DNA of 64,000 nt from Microplitis mediator (GCF_029852145.1 NC_079971.1:20583563-20647562); one strand, 5' to 3'. Counted from the stretch's first letter, positions 20,185 through 32,895 are shown. Notes: generated by a model not told the origin, from the sequence alone. Numbers and translations: made by a program.

Positions 20185-22179
20185 ACGTTCACTACTATTT
20201 CACACTACCCACGGCGGAGTGTGGTGAGTGTCAAATAGGCGTTATGGCCCACCGATGGTAAAAACTGAAAATAAAAATAATAAACAGAAAAACAAAACCA
20301 AAAATGTCCTTTGGAGATGCCCACGATCCCACTGGACACTCAGCTCTTCTCAGGCTGGGTTAGAAATCCGAATTGGGCGCCAGTTCGTATCCACCACGAA
20401 CAAAATAACAAATAAACAACAAAAGAGAAAATGAAATGAAAATGAAATAATAAGATAATCAAAGAGCAGTATTCAGGTATTGGAAAAGGAAAGCAAGAAA
20501 GAGATAGTTTGCAATAAATAAATAATAATAAATTTTAATTATATCCCGGGTTGGTAGCCATGAAACCCGATATATTTTAAATTATAAACACAAAATTGTT
20601 TCAACGGGTATTAACAATAATCAAAAATATAAATAATAATGTTTCACTTCACAATATAAATTGTTGACCAACGGTCAAGTAACGCAAATACAATAATTAT
20701 ATAAAACAAATGTTCCCTTTTGCTATCACTCGCACGGGATAAATAATAAATATAAATAATTAATTATAATAATTTTTATGCGCACAATATAAGTGTATCA
20801 CAATAGTAATCATTAACTCAAAATAAATTAGCACTGATAATAAATTAAATCGTTATCGCAACATAATAACGCACCTACTGGTGATATTACCATAATTGTA
20901 AAATATTGTCCAATAATATTCAAAAATGACAAATGAATAACGTAACTGTTAATAATTATTTACCGACAAACATATGAACGGTCACCAATAGTTATTAACT
21001 AATACCAAATAATACTTGTAAATATCAGTAATTATTTACCGTCAATCCTATACACGGTCACCAATAATTACTTATAATAAAATATAATACTTGTAAGTAT
21101 CAATAATTATTTACCGTCAATCATATACACAGTCACCAATAATTATTGAATAATAAAATATAATAAATATTACTTCCCAAGTTTTGGATAAATTTCCGTT
21201 GGGACAAACAAGTACGCGATTATATATATGTATATAATGGAATTTACTATAAGTATTGCGCTCTCTCTCACTCACACGTGAGAGATATACGAATGGCCAC
21301 CAACGCGGGACAAATTACACGCCAATGTATAGAGCACAAAGGTACTTACAGTCTTCGTTGTAATATAAAATGCGTACAGGTTCCATTGGCATCAATTATT
21401 ATTTTGGCAATAGTTATTGCAACAACTGCAATCACGCCAATTGCCAAGTGTCCAATACACTTTATAAATTTCAATAATGGCCAAATGGCGTCCCAACAAA
21501 ATATTTTATGGCAACAGCAACACACCTTGCTCTTACAATTGCTTATCCACGTCTGACCATGGCAGCACGTGAGTCCCATGCCGGCACCTCGGCCGGCGCC
21601 ATCTTATAATGTTCTTTCATTTCAACCAATGGAGCCATATACCTGTCGCATGTTAATGTACTCATCGACACCAACATAATGCAATGACTTGTTTGGCATG
21701 TAATTTGTCCACTCTCGACATTAAATGGCCATTCTTTTTCCAGAGTATCATTAATTATATGATTTTATACCTAAATATTCCCTTAGTTAAGTCATAATGC
21801 CCGTAAATTTATTTAGATTAAATAAATTTACCGAGGCCAACTGTTGCGTTGACGCGCATGCGTCAACCAACCAAAATAATAATAATAATAATCAAATAAT
21901 CCAAATAAATAGATACGCAATTATTTATCCCAGCGTAGTTAAAATCCATTTCACCGTTTATAAAATTCAGTAAATTTTACTAAGTTGAACGCAATTTGTA
22001 TCTAATAAATTAATTAAATAATAATCATACAGTAAATAAAATAAGATAATACATAAAATAATAATAATAATAGTAACGACAATAATAATAATATATGAGA
22101 CGTGTTGAGCAGCGTGTGCTGCCATCTGCTGCCTCATCCGACCTAATGCGAAGATGCCGCGATATCTAAATATCGTGAC
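20185..22179. mobile_element. 2.0-kb insertion immediately upstream of the B2 promoter
   Basis: Private to unit 2. It is flanked by ATATGTATA on both sides (20176-20184, 22180-22188), which is single in the other B copies, so a 9-bp target duplication. The ends show a GC-rich hairpin-prone start (CCCACGGCGGAGTGTGG) and a GATATCTAAATATC hairpin finish, but no convincing terminal inverted repeats or LTRs. It has no credible ORF. Base composition differs from the surroundings, with many AATAAT runs. Class unresolved. Confidence 0.8.
20951..21175. repeat. Three tandem repeats of about 76 bp inside the 2.0-kb insertion
   Basis: Each repeat has TAATTATTTACCG, a short variable part, then GGTCACCAATA or AGTCACCAATA. 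Starts are near 20952, 21028 and 21104. Subterminal or regulatory repeats of the element are possible. Confidence 0.8.
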
Positions 22180-22203
22180 ATATGTATACCATGGACATTT
22201 CTT

Positions 22204-22412
22204 GGGAAGTATGAAAATACCTGGAGTGGGAATTGAGACTTACGTCTTTACACTGGCGTGCTTGATGTCGGCTAAGGCGAACCAATCAGGTGAAGCCACA
22301 GTCCAAGAGTAATTAAGACCCAAAATTATCGGCGATAACTACGCAAAAATCTATATATACCTGAGGGTAAGATACAGTACTTTATACTACTAGTTCAAGC
22401 CGTAGAGTACGG
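22204..22412 (+). promoter_or_regulatory. B2 promoter and leader
   Basis: The 130-bp block at 22204-22333 is intact, with CCAAT at 22282-22286, TATATATA at 22352-22359 and the leader hairpin at 22400-22412. The 2.0-kb insertion stops only about 15 bp before the block. Confidence 0.8.
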
Positions 22413-22462
22413 ACGTTCAATAGTGAAATTTAAAAGTCTTGAAGAGTTCAGAAGTTGTCGGA

Positions 22463-22918
22463 ATGGCCATGGAAGTACCACTCATGGATTTCGAAGAACG
22501 TTCAAGTACGGGAATTTCCTCCGAGGACAACTGGGATTATAGCCAGGAAATCGGAGACTTTCTGCGACAAATATTCGATATTGGCGCTAGTGGCATTTCG
22601 ACCAATCCGGAGGATCATACACCTGCTGTTCCGTCTCCCGAGGAACACATCTTCGTACAGCCACAGCTGTACCAGTGCGAGTTCGAGCCCTGTAGAAAGG
22701 TGTTTGTTGATCAAATTTCGCTGCGTCGCCACTGCATCATCAGGCATCTTGTAAAAAAATTCATGTGCAAGGATTGTATGTGGAAATCACCGGAAAGACG
22801 ATTAAGATGCCGACACGAGGGAAAGAAAAAAAAACGATTATTGATTCATTCTCGTAAACCTTCCCAAAAAAGAAAGAAAAAAATCCGTGTCCTACGTCGC
22901 TCCTCAAAATTTCAATAA
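22463..22918 (+). CDS. Type B zinc-finger protein, copy 2 (B2)
   Basis: Intact 151-residue copy with a single difference from B1, Q35R, in the acidic N-terminal part. All finger ligands and the basic tail are unchanged. Despite the large insertion upstream, neither frame nor promoter is damaged. It faces A3 tail-to-tail. Confidence 0.85.
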   Translation: MAMEVPLMDFEERSSTGISSEDNWDYSQEIGDFLRQIFDIGASGISTNPEDHTPAVPSPEEHIFVQPQLYQCEFEPCRKVFVDQISLRRHCIIRHLVKKFMCKDCMWKSPERRLRCRHEGKKKKRLLIHSRKPSQKRKKKIRVLRRSSKFQ

Positions 22919-22971
22919 TTAACACATGTGAAAATTGAAATTTTACTAATATTAAGACTTTAAACTCAAAC

Positions 22972-22987
22972 GGCCCTTTTCAGGGCC
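22972..22987 (+). terminator. Histone-type 3' stem-loop of B2
   Basis: Same 16-nt stem-loop and ACCA flank as B1, 53 nt after the stop. Confidence 0.92.
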
Positions 22988-23044
22988 ACCAAATATTTCC
23001 AAACGTAAAAAATTCTTTAAGTAAAAATAACTTTACTTTATTAT

Positions 23045-23046
23045 CA

Positions 23047-23080
<34 letters not shown>

Positions 23081-23115
23081 AATAATAATAATTATTATTA
23101 TAATAATAATTTATT
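23045..23115. repeat. ATT/AAT microsatellite, B2 3' flank
   Basis: Same as in B1 but with one AAT/ATT block instead of three. Confidence 0.8.
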
Positions 23116-23181
23116 ATTAATTGTTTATTGTATTTTTTTTTCTTTAACTTAAAATACACTCAAAAAAAATTCCAATAAAAT

Positions 23182-23201
23182 TTACGATGTTAACATCGTA
23201 A
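23182..23201. repeat. 20-bp perfect palindrome, B2 3' flank
   Basis: TTACGATGTTAACATCGTAA, as in B1. Confidence 0.85.
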
Positions 23202-23836
23202 TTGTGAACTATAATTTCAGTGACATCAATTTTTAAATGTCTTTTTTTTTTTTTTCAAATATTTTCATTGTCTAAATGATTAGTTAATAAATTATTTTTT
23301 TTTTTAAAATCATAATTGGCACTTGTTTATAGATTATTAACAAAAATAAAATTTTTTTTATTAATAATTTAATTTTTTTTCAACTTATGAATATATTCCA
23401 AATAAATTCTATAAACTGTTACATATTTTTTCTAGGGCTTTAAAAAATAACAAAAATAGGTATTTCTGACTAGAAATTGTCCCAATACATATATTGGGTC
23501 CCAATTGGGACTCACTGTAGCATGCGCAGAAGGTCTACCGCAGTTGGAACCCGATCGGGAACTTGTTGGGATATCTCAATGCCATAGTTAGTTACCCAAC
23601 ATCAGTTTTTACTGAGTGGGACCTAATTGGGAACTTACTAGGATATCCCCATGCAAAAATGAATGACTTATGAGATCAATTTTGAAAGAATATAAGACGA
23701 CTGAAAATATATTATGTACACCAAGTACAATGAAGTTTTTTTTTTCTCCATGTTCCACACACACTTCTAACTTACGGTCTTTCTCCATGGTCCGCGCGTA
23801 GTCAGGGACTCACTTTCTAACAGTGTGTATATTTTC

Positions 23837-24040
23837 TGTATCGCATAGGGTTTTTGTTGAAATTTTTTCCCTGAAAATTCGATATCAATTATCTAGTCAT
23901 ACTATTATATAAATTGTAAAGAGACCTTATACTGGGTAATGTTTTCGATAAACAGGAACCCAATTGTTATATTACTGTTGTAAATTGTAAGAAATTACAA
24001 TGTACTATTAGATGTTGAATAAACTATTTAAACTGAAACA
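23837..24040 (+). mobile_element. 204-bp probable LINE 3' end at GTATATTTTC (unit 2)
   Basis: GTATATTTTC flanks at 23827-23836 and 24041-24050. Same insertion as in unit 1. Confidence 0.65.
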
Positions 24041-24050
24041 GTATATTTTC

Positions 24051-26120
24051 AAAAAATCAAAACAAAAATTTTTGATATTTTGACAGCATTTCAGTTATTT
24101 GATATTCATTCTTATTTAAGTTTTTTGTGTAAAAACAATAAATTTACATAAAACAAGTAATGAATGTTTGATATATACTGGGCGTAATTTTATTACAGAG
24201 AATTTTTTAGTGGTGAAATTTTCCTCTCTTTTGATATCGTACATACAAAGTTTTACCACACGACAGTGAACAACGTGTGTCTTTAGGATTAAAATAATTT
24301 ATATGTTATTGATGAAATAATCAATCGCCTCAATTTTGGATAGAAATTATTCTATACTAAATTGTTTTTGTATTAGTACACAATAGGGTGTCGCAAAAAA
24401 AACGAATGTTTGTTTTTTGACGTCTTATGGGCTCAAAAGTTACTTTATATTATAAATAAAATCCTCACCAAATTTCAGCCAGATATCTTTCAAATTGATC
24501 TATTACAGAGGAGGGTCTCCTTTCCCCTTTAAAATTCCCGCGAAAATTTTTTTGTTATTAGAGCTTCGAAAAACTTTTTTTTTCAAATTTTGCCTAGCAT
24601 AATTTCCTAGGGAATTAAATTCTCTACAAAAAGTTTCGTTGCATTATTTACGTCAAACGAACTGGGAAAAAGTTACGGTGCTTCAAAGATCAACTAAAGT
24701 TTAGTTTTCTCAGTGAAAAATTTTTCAAAATTATCCGATAAAGTTGATGGTTGCATCCAAAAATGTAAAAATTTATCGTCAATCTAACTTTAACTTTGAT
24801 TAAGTTTTAGAGAAATAAAAATATCAAAAAATTATGGGAGAGCTTTTTTGTAGAGCGTCAAATTTTCCGTAAGAATATGTCTTGAACATTTGAAAGTATT
24901 GGTCCCACCGAGAGCTACGAAATTCCAAAGCTTAAAAAATAAATTTTCCCATGTTTTTTAAACGGGAAATAGAAAATTGCGATGCGGCAGTTGTTAATAT
25001 TAATATTAATAGCTCAAAATTTCACTTTTTTTTTTTCGTCATTTTCAACAATATTTTCGATATAATGAAGAAAAAAGAAATTAGTCGATTGATCGAATCA
25101 GTCTAATAAACATATATAGTCTCCATACCCTATACTATACGTATATAGTCTGCATAACCTATACACTCACGCCTGAAAAGTGAAAGCCGTAACGCGTAAC
25201 GGTCGTAACGAGGTCATTCGTTGAACGTATTTTACTCCTCATATTTTTTCCATACCGGGCTCCTTATATAAATATCGATTTTTAAGGAGTGAACTCCAAA
25301 AATTATTTTTATTTTCATTTTCCGTCAAGTTAATTTTTTCGTTAAAACTTTTTTTTTGAGTGCTCCATTTTACCCCACATATCACATATCCCCCTAAAAT
25401 ATGATAAAAATAATGCAGAAGTCATAATCTGACGGGAAAAAAAAAACAATTTTTTTTCTATAATTTTTTGGGGAGGGGACCTTCGTGCCACAGAAAAAAT
25501 TTTTTTTTCCGATTTTTTTGCATAATTTCGACTGATTCTTCCGAAATAGACGGAAAATAAACGAATTTGATGGTTAAAGGCCACAAAAAGAAAAATTCGA
25601 CTTAAGGGGTCCTTCGTGCCCCAGGCTCCCCTATCCATGTTGTTTCGATCAATCTCGAACAGATCAATCATAATATATCCATAATTAAGAAAAAAAATGA
25701 TTTCCGGGGACTGAAAAAAATCTTCTCAAGCTCAAACAAGTTTCGTTTTATGCTAGAGTTTTAAAAGTTAAGAATCGAAAATCATTAATGAAGAAGCGGC
25801 TTTTAAATTTTTATTATCGATTATGTTGTCTGAAATAAATGTGTTCCGACAGAAATCAATAGCAGTGGTCAAAATCAAAATTTGAATGAGTTTTGACTTA
25901 AGTCAGAGCAATAATAGATAGAATATCTAAGAAAAACATTAAAGACTGGGTTTTTGAATTTTTTGCTGACAATATGTTTGAAACTAAGGAAAAAGTTATA
26001 TGACATTATCTGATGATCGGAAGAGACTATAAAGAGAAAGAGTAGGAATGATTTCAGACACATTTTAGCACATTATATTTAGATTTATCTGGAAGAAATA
26101 ACATAAAATGTTATTTTTTT
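24051..26120. other. B2-to-A3 spacer, no gene
   Basis: Near-identical to 12242-14311, including the switch between repeat copies and the MITE-like segment. I see no gene. Confidence 0.65.
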
Positions 26121-26577
26121 AACTTTTCAGCGCAGATATCTTTTGAACTCATCAACCAATTTTGACGTTTGAGGTGGCAATCGGCGGGTTTCCTTGAGTT
26201 CTAGAGCTGATTAAATTTTGAGATTGATCGGATTAGTCACTTCAAAGATAATCGAAAAAAAAACGTTTTTTATCATTTCTTTCGCCAACGATATCTCTCG
26301 AACAAATTAACCGATTGAGATGGTTGAGGTGGCATTCGTCGCGGCTTATAAAGTTCTAGAGCTGATTAGATTTTGAAGTCGATCGTTCGAGTCGTTTCTG
26401 AGAAATCACTGAAAAACTAAAAAAGAATTTTTTTTTTTTTCGTGATTCGCCACTATTTTCGAGTCTGCTTGATCAAATGATCTGAAATTTACAGGAAAGT
26501 TGAGGGCCAACAAGCTTTCAATTCAATTGCCACTTCAACCATCTGAATCGATCCGTTAGTTAAAAAATTACAAAGAG

Positions 26578-26638
<61 letters not shown>

Positions 26639-26783
26639 TCGGACATCATTATGTAAATAGTCAGAATAGCTTCCTAGGACCTCAAAACTGCGACATCTGA
26701 TGAAAACTCGACTTTCGAAAATCGGGGTGAAAACAATAACTTACCAATCTTTTGAAAATCGTCGATTTTCTTAGCGGGAAGTT
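26121..26783 (+). mobile_element. AGCGGGAAGTT repeat with CA microsatellite, unit 2
   Basis: Same insertion as 14312-14974, with the (CA)n run at 26580-26632. Confidence 0.7.
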
Positions 26784-27018
26784 ACAAATATCAAATAACT
26801 GAGATGCTGTCAAATTATCAAAAATTTTTTGAAAATATACAAATTGTTTGAAAGAAACTCATAAACTTTGCGCGGACGCATTGCCAATTATGATTTTAAA
26901 AAAAAAAATTATTTATTAAGTAATTATTTAAACAATCAGAATATCAAAAAGATGATAAGCAATAGGAAAAATTTTTCAAGAGAAAATAAAGTTTGGAAAT
27001 CTATGCTACTGAAATTAT

Positions 27019-27060
27019 AGTCCACAATTACGATGTTAACATCGTAAATTTGAGTGGACT
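27019..27060. repeat. Nested palindrome in the A3 3' flank
   Basis: Perfect 20-bp core at 27028-27047 with the outer AGTCCAC/GTGGACT stem. Confidence 0.85.
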
Positions 27061-27215
27061 TTCTTTCCGTGTATTTTAAGCTGGAAATAAAAGATAAAGT
27101 TAATGAACAATAAATAATAATAATTATCATCATAATAATTATTATTATAATAATAATAAGAATAAAGTAAAATTAATTTTACTTGGATAGTTTGATACGT
27201 TTTAAAATATTTGGT

Positions 27216-27231
27216 GGCCCTGAAAAGGGCC
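27216..27231 (-). terminator. Histone-type 3' stem-loop of A3
   Basis: Identical to A1, 40 nt after the stop. Confidence 0.92.
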
Positions 27232-27271
27232 GTTTGAGTGTGAAGTCTTAATCACTAAAATTCCAATGATG

Positions 27272-27754
27272 TTATAAATTTTGGTCAATGAAATTTAAAA
27301 GATCAATGTAGATATGGAATTTTTTCCTTTTTTTGTGGATGTGTTGACAAGAATGATACAATGATATTTTATTTTCCATGTGTTGGCATCTTAATCTTGC
27401 TTCTGGTGATTGGAACATACAGAAAGTGCACTTGAACTTTTCGACGAGATGCCTGATGCAGTGGCGACGCCAACATATCCGATGTATAAACACCTCCTGA
27501 CAGGGCTTGAAATGGCACCGGTACAGCGTTGGCTTTACAAAGATATGTTCCTCGGAAGACGGACCAGCAGGTGTATCATCTTCCGGATTGGTAGAACTGC
27601 CACTATCGTCACTCGTCGTCAGTTCTTCGAAGAAGCTTTCGATAGCTTCGCAGGACAACCAGTCGTCCTCCGAGAAACTTTCTATGCTTAGAGCTTCGTC
27701 AAAATCGACGATTGGCACTTCCATGGACTCGAAGAACTCTTCTTGGATTTCCAT
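27272..27754 (-). CDS. Type A zinc-finger protein, copy 3 (A3)
   Basis: Intact 160-residue copy. It keeps A119 like A1 and A5 but has two private changes, I126M just after the last second-finger His and S146F after the basic patch. Ligands of both fingers are unchanged. ATG at 27754. Confidence 0.85.
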   Translation of the reverse strand: MEIQEEFFESMEVPIVDFDEALSIESFSEDDWLSCEAIESFFEELTTSDDSGSSTNPEDDTPAGPSSEEHIFVKPTLYRCHFKPCQEVFIHRICWRRHCIRHLVEKFKCTFCMFQSPEARLRCQHMENKISLYHSCQHIHKKRKKFHIYIDLLNFIDQNL

Positions 27755-27803
27755 TTCGGAACTTCTGTATTCTTCACGATTTTTAAATTTCACAAATGAA
27801 CGT

Positions 27804-28012
27804 CCGTAGTCTACGGCTTGAACTTGTAATATGAAGTACTGTTTCTCACCCTCAGGTATTTATAGACCTTTGCGTAGTAATAGCCGATAATTTTGGGTCT
27901 TAATTACTCTTGGACTGTGGCTTCACCTGATTGGTTCGCCTTAGCCGACATCAAGCACGCCAGTGTAAAGACGTAAGTCTCAATTCCCACTTCAGGTATT
28001 TTCATACTTCCC
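27804..28012 (-). promoter_or_regulatory. A3 promoter and leader
   Basis: Leader hairpin at 27804-27816, TATA at 27857-27865, CCAAT at 27930-27934, 130-bp block at 27883-28012. Confidence 0.8.
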
Positions 28013-29740
28013 AAAAAAGGTCTAATGTATACATATATTAAGAAATTGATGTTTCTAAACATAAAATTCAACACTACTATCCTTTTCTGAATATTAAATA
28101 TAACTGTTAAAAGTAATTTCCATTTCCATGAATAAATGTCTTGAAAATTTAATAAAACTCAGTCATTTTACAGAAACCAAGTCAACATATGAAAAGTGAA
28201 AGAAAAAAAAAAATTAAAACTTGTTTTTTGAGTTCAAAATTTTTTTTTTTTTATTTTTTGGGAATTTTTTTTTTTTTCTCTTCTCTTCACATGTACTTAG
28301 TTACCAACGCAAAAATGAAAACAAAGCCGAAAGGAAATGATTTTTTCATTTTGATGATGATTACATAATGAAAGGAACAAAATTTGTTCCTTTAATTGTT
28401 TAGCAAAACTTTGATCAATCGAACCCGAAAAACGACTCAGTAAATCAATTTAAAATTTACAGGGTTATTGGAGGTACATAAAGCTAAGAAAATCCCTGGC
28501 AATATTAGTCTTTTTATCGATATTTGTAGAGTAGCGGTTAATTTATTCAAACCCCAAAAAAACGCATTTTTTTTGTGCTTCTTTTTAATGGATGTTAAAA
28601 ATAAAAAAAAATTTTTTTATATAAATGATGATAGGGTCTTGTAGATAATTTATTCAAGAATTTAACGCCACCCTCCAATTTACTGTGCGATCATTGGTAC
28701 CTGAAATATCGATAATCAAGTTCAAAATAATGATTTTTCGTTTGAAGCCTGATATCTCAGCGACAAGTTGCCGTCTGAATCTAAAAAAAAATTCAAATTG
28801 ACGCTGAATGAATTTGCTAACTGACGTATGCGTTTGTTGAGCAGAAAAAAATTCCACAGCGTGGACTCCTTCAAAGAAAAAAAAAATTTAGAAAACTTTC
28901 GTCTCGCGGTGTTTCTCATGTTTGCGCAATAACCGTAGCTCTTGAAAAAATTAAATCAAAATGCGTCGAAACTAGAGATGTCAAGCTATAAAATATACTT
29001 TTTTTAAAATCCCGATAGGATTATTGTTCACGAAGTTACAACCTTGCAAAAATCGCTAAAAAATTTCTAAAATTTTTCTGTTTCTTTAATTTATGGCGTG
29101 GGTGTATATTAAAAAATATAATAATGAAAATGTTAAGAATCTATTTTTCATATACATATTCATATATTTTTTATGTTTCTCCAATATATTTTTTTCATAT
29201 TTTCTTTTTAATTTTTATCATTGGGACATACGTACAGACTAGGGTGTTAAAAAAAATAAACAACTTTTTTTCTTTCTTGGACACAGGTTTTAAAGTTTCA
29301 TTTAGATATCAAAATACGCCTGTGAAAAAAAGAGCTCTTAATATTAACAGTAGGAGGTTCCGCATGACACATTTTCAATAAAAATAACATCGAATTTTTT
29401 TTTTTCGCGTCTCCTAATTTTTGTAATAAAGCTGCTGATGCGTCGTAGACAAAATCTGCAGATATACTTTTGTCGAGAATTGAACTATGATAGTAAATTT
29501 AACTTATGAAATAGTAATTTTTTTTTTATTATTCTACTCCCTGATAAAGGACAATGATTTAAAACAATTCGAATCGACTAGAGTATAGAGATATACAAGG
29601 CTGTTACCTTTCAAATAGGTAGTATTTTTTTTTTTTCGTGTGCAAGTACAGTAAGACAATATTTAAAAAAAATCGGCTTCGCCTCGGCCAACAATCACAT
29701 GTGCTCTGAGACTTTTCTTATTTTACTGGCCTAGGTATGT
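28013..29740. other. A3 upstream block, no gene
   Basis: Same as 16204-17942, near-identical. An ORF of 85 codons near 29124 is AT-driven and has no support. Confidence 0.7.
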
Positions 29741-30250
29741 AATATACTATTTAAATAGCTAACTTTTAGCCGATTTTCGGATATATTTTGTATATTTTAA
29801 ATATATTAAAAATATATCTTAGAATATATAAAAAATAGATGTATAAAAATACACAAAAAAATTTATTTTCTATTTAAAATTAAAAAAAAAAGGTATGATA
29901 TTATAAAAAAAATACACTAGTAATGTATTTTTAATTTAATATCACCAACATAGAAAATAAAGTATAAAAAATTTAGATAAAAAATAGGTTTTTAATTCAA
30001 CAAACAATCTAGGTAAAAAAAAATATAAAAATATATTTTTTATATTTTATTTCCTATGTTGGTCAAATTAGATAAAAAATATATAAATAATATATTTTTT
30101 TATATTACTATACCTATATTTTTTTTACATTTTAAATATAAAAGCAAATATTTTTTTTGTATATTTTTATATGTTCTAAGATATATCTTTAATATATTTA
30201 AATTATAATAAATCTATACGAAAATCGGCCAATCGCTATTTAAAATATAT
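29741..30250. mobile_element. AT-rich long inverted-repeat element, unit 3
   Basis: Same insertion as 17943-18470, with a short deletion near 30165 (the ACATGTATTT stretch is missing). Confidence 0.65.
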
Positions 30251-30294
30251 TTTTTATGTGTTTGTAATATATTTTTTATATTTTTTAACATATA

Positions 30295-31038
30295 GGGGAG
30301 GGTGGGGCAGAGCGGCCCCCCTGGAATTTTGACAAAAAAAAAAATTTTTTTTTTTTCGACTAATTACTATAAATCCGATATGTTTGCGCATTGTACCCCT
30401 ACGCATGACATTTAGGGCAAAATGGACAAGCCCGAAATTTTTAAAAAGTGATTTTTTCATATTTTTATCATCAAATTAAAAAAAAATTATTATAATTCCA
30501 CATTTCTAGCCCTACGCATAACACCTGGGGCAAAATGGACCAGCAGAAACTTCCTAAAAAATTATTTCTTTATGATTTTCGGCCGTTTCTTTATGTAAGA
30601 GGCAAATTTGGTCACTAAAAATTTATAAAAATTAAATTTTTTTTTTAGTTGATAAATTTTTGAAATAAAGTAAAATTATAGAATTGATTTTTTTTTTTAT
30701 TAAATAACAATTAGTAGTTAAGGTAATCGAGAGTGAACGATTTTTTACGCTTTAAAAAATTTTTTTCGGGTAATATAAAACCAAAAATAGTTGTCAAGAG
30801 AAAGAAATACATTCTTAATGATGAAAACAATTTAAAAATAAAAAACGAAAAAAAAAATTTTTTGTATCACTTTTAGAAGGGGGGCCGGTCTGCCCCACAA
30901 AAAAAAAAAAATTTTTCGGAATTTTGGCAAAATGTCCATAAATTTGTTCGAAATAGGACAAAAGTAAAGTGATCTTATGGTTGAAAGCCACAAAAAATAA
31001 TAATTGGCTTAGGGGGGCTGCTCTGCCCCACCCTCCCC
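30295..31038. mobile_element. 744-bp MITE with TA target duplication, unit 3
   Basis: Same ends and same TA site as in unit 2, so this is one ancestral insertion copied with the unit. Confidence 0.88.
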
Positions 31039-31040
31039 TA

Positions 31041-31979
31041 TTTTATTTATAAATTATTTTCATTGGGAGACATGAGCATGAATAGAATCGCATGAGCCTA
31101 CAAAACGATTTTTGGCACACCTCAAGCGCGGAAGCGCTGGTGTGCTTTATGATCGCTCTAAACTTTTTGACTCATTCAGTCACATTAATTTTAATATTTT
31201 TGTCGGTATATACTTACATATGAAGAAAATCTGTCTGTCAGTTGACCCTGCGGGCCAGTCCCAAAACTTCCCGAGCTCCATGAGGTCGAAAACATTGTTG
31301 TGAATACATTTTGAAGCTTTTCGAGCTCGAAAATACTTTTGTATGCCATTGTTTTCGAAAAAAACTGTTTTTTAGCATTTCTTTCTTCCATGATATCTCG
31401 CGAACGAATTAACTGGTTTCTCGCATGAAAAAACTTTATATGTGAAAAAATATACGTTAAAATATATGAATTTTATATGTGATATATTGCACAGTATATA
31501 AAATAATATTTATATTTTTGCCGTATTAATATATGATAATATGTTAGAAAAAAATATATTGCTACAATATATTAATTATCTATTTATCAATATAACTTTT
31601 TCCATATATAATTAGCATATATATCTTGGTATACTTTATTATATATTGATATATTGTATTGAAAGCAGTATATTTATTAATATACAGTATGATGTATATT
31701 TTTTATATAAGATTTCCAGTATATTACAAAATACAAAAATCAAAAAAAAAAATTTTAACACAAGAAACAAGTTTCAACTTTTGTATTTTCGTTGACTTTT
31801 CTTATCTTGACGTTATTTATGTGAAATAACTGAGTTTTATTAAATTTTCAAGACATTTATTCATGGAAATGAAAATTACTTCCAACAGTAATATTTAGTA
31901 TTCAGAAAAGGATAGTAGTGTTGAATATTATGTTTAGAAACATCATTTTCTTAATATATGTATACCATGGACATTTCTT
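31041..31979. other. B3 upstream repeats, no gene
   Basis: Truncated GAGCTC-family fragment (about 31220-31400), ATAT-rich DNA and the distal B arm. The ATATGTATACCATGG site occupied in unit 2 is empty here at about 31957. Confidence 0.65.
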
Positions 31980-32188
31980 GGGAAGTATGAAAATACCTGG
32001 AGTGGGAATTGAGACTTACGTCTTTACACTGGCGTGCTTGATGTCGGCTAAGGCGAACCAATCAGGTGAAGCCACAGTCCAAGAGTAATTAAGACCCAAA
32101 ATTATCGGCGATAACTACGCAAAAGTCTATATATACCTGAGGGTAAGATACAGTCCTTTATACTACTAGTTCAAGCCGTAGAGTACGG
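31980..32188 (+). promoter_or_regulatory. B3 promoter and leader
   Basis: 130-bp block at 31980-32109, CCAAT at 32058-32062, TATATATA at 32128-32135, leader hairpin at 32176-32188. The initiation region reads ACAGTCCTT rather than ACAGTACTT, as in B4. Confidence 0.8.
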
Positions 32189-32238
32189 ACGTTCAATAGT
32201 GAAATTTAAAAGTCTTGAAGAGTTCAGAAGTTGTCGGA

Positions 32239-32694
32239 ATGGCCATGGAAGTACCACTCATGGATTTCGAAGAACGTTCAAGTACGGGAATTTCCTCCGA
32301 GGACAACTGGGATTATAGCCAGGAAATCGGAGACTTTCTGCAACAAATATTCGATATTGGCGCTAGTGGCATTTCGACCAATCCGGAGGATCATACACCT
32401 GCTGTTCCGTCTCCCGAGGAACACATCTTCGTACAGCCACAGCTGTACCAGTGCGAGTTCGAGCCCTGTAGAAAGGTGTTTGTTGATCAAATTTCGCTGC
32501 GTCGCCACTGCATCATCAGGCATCTTGTAAAAAAATTCATGTGCAAGGATTGTATGTGGAAATCACCGGAAAGACGATTAAGATGCCGACACGAGGGAAA
32601 GAAAAAAAAACGATTATTGATTCATTCTCGTAAACCTTCCCAAAAAAGAAAGAAAAAAATCCGTGTCCTACGTCGCTCCTCAAAATTTCAATAA
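32239..32694 (+). CDS. Type B zinc-finger protein, copy 3 (B3)
   Basis: Intact 151-residue protein, identical to B1 although flanking non-coding DNA differs. A jockey-like LINE lies 930 bp downstream, beyond the stem-loop, so it should not disturb 3'-end formation. Confidence 0.85.
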   Translation: MAMEVPLMDFEERSSTGISSEDNWDYSQEIGDFLQQIFDIGASGISTNPEDHTPAVPSPEEHIFVQPQLYQCEFEPCRKVFVDQISLRRHCIIRHLVKKFMCKDCMWKSPERRLRCRHEGKKKKRLLIHSRKPSQKRKKKIRVLRRSSKFQ

Positions 32695-32747
32695 TTAACA
32701 CATGTGAAAATTGAAATTTTACTAATATTAAGACTTTAAACTCAAAC

Positions 32748-32763
32748 GGCCCTTTTCAGGGCC
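32748..32763 (+). terminator. Histone-type 3' stem-loop of B3
   Basis: Identical to B1, 53 nt after the stop. Confidence 0.92.
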
Positions 32764-32820
32764 ACCAAATATTTCCAAACGTAAAAAATTCTTTAAGTAA
32801 AAATAACTTTACTTTATTAT

Positions 32821-32895
32821 CATCATTATTATTATTATTATTATTATGATTATTAAAATAATAATAATTATTATTATAATAATAATTTATTATTA
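32821..32895. repeat. ATT/AAT microsatellite, B3 3' flank
   Basis: One AAT/ATT block, with an interruption ATTATGATT. Confidence 0.8.

Larger units (their letters stand above)
15022..26830. repeat. Higher-order repeat unit 2 (A2 and B2 genes)
   Basis: It lacks the 3.5-kb intergenic block of units 1, 4 and 5, carries the TA-flanked MITE, and has a private 2.0-kb insertion upstream of B2. About 100 bp containing CCATGAAGAAAGACC next to the unit boundary is deleted, as in units 3 and 5. Confidence 0.85.

Noticed and set aside
20951..21175. CRISPR-like spaced repeats
   Set aside because: Only three imperfect 76-bp tandem repeats without unique spacers, in a eukaryotic mobile element.
21278..21579. 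Overlapping ORFs of 92 (plus) and 77 (minus) codons in the 2.0-kb insertion
   Set aside because: They overlap on opposite strands, start at doubtful codons and show no recognisable domain.
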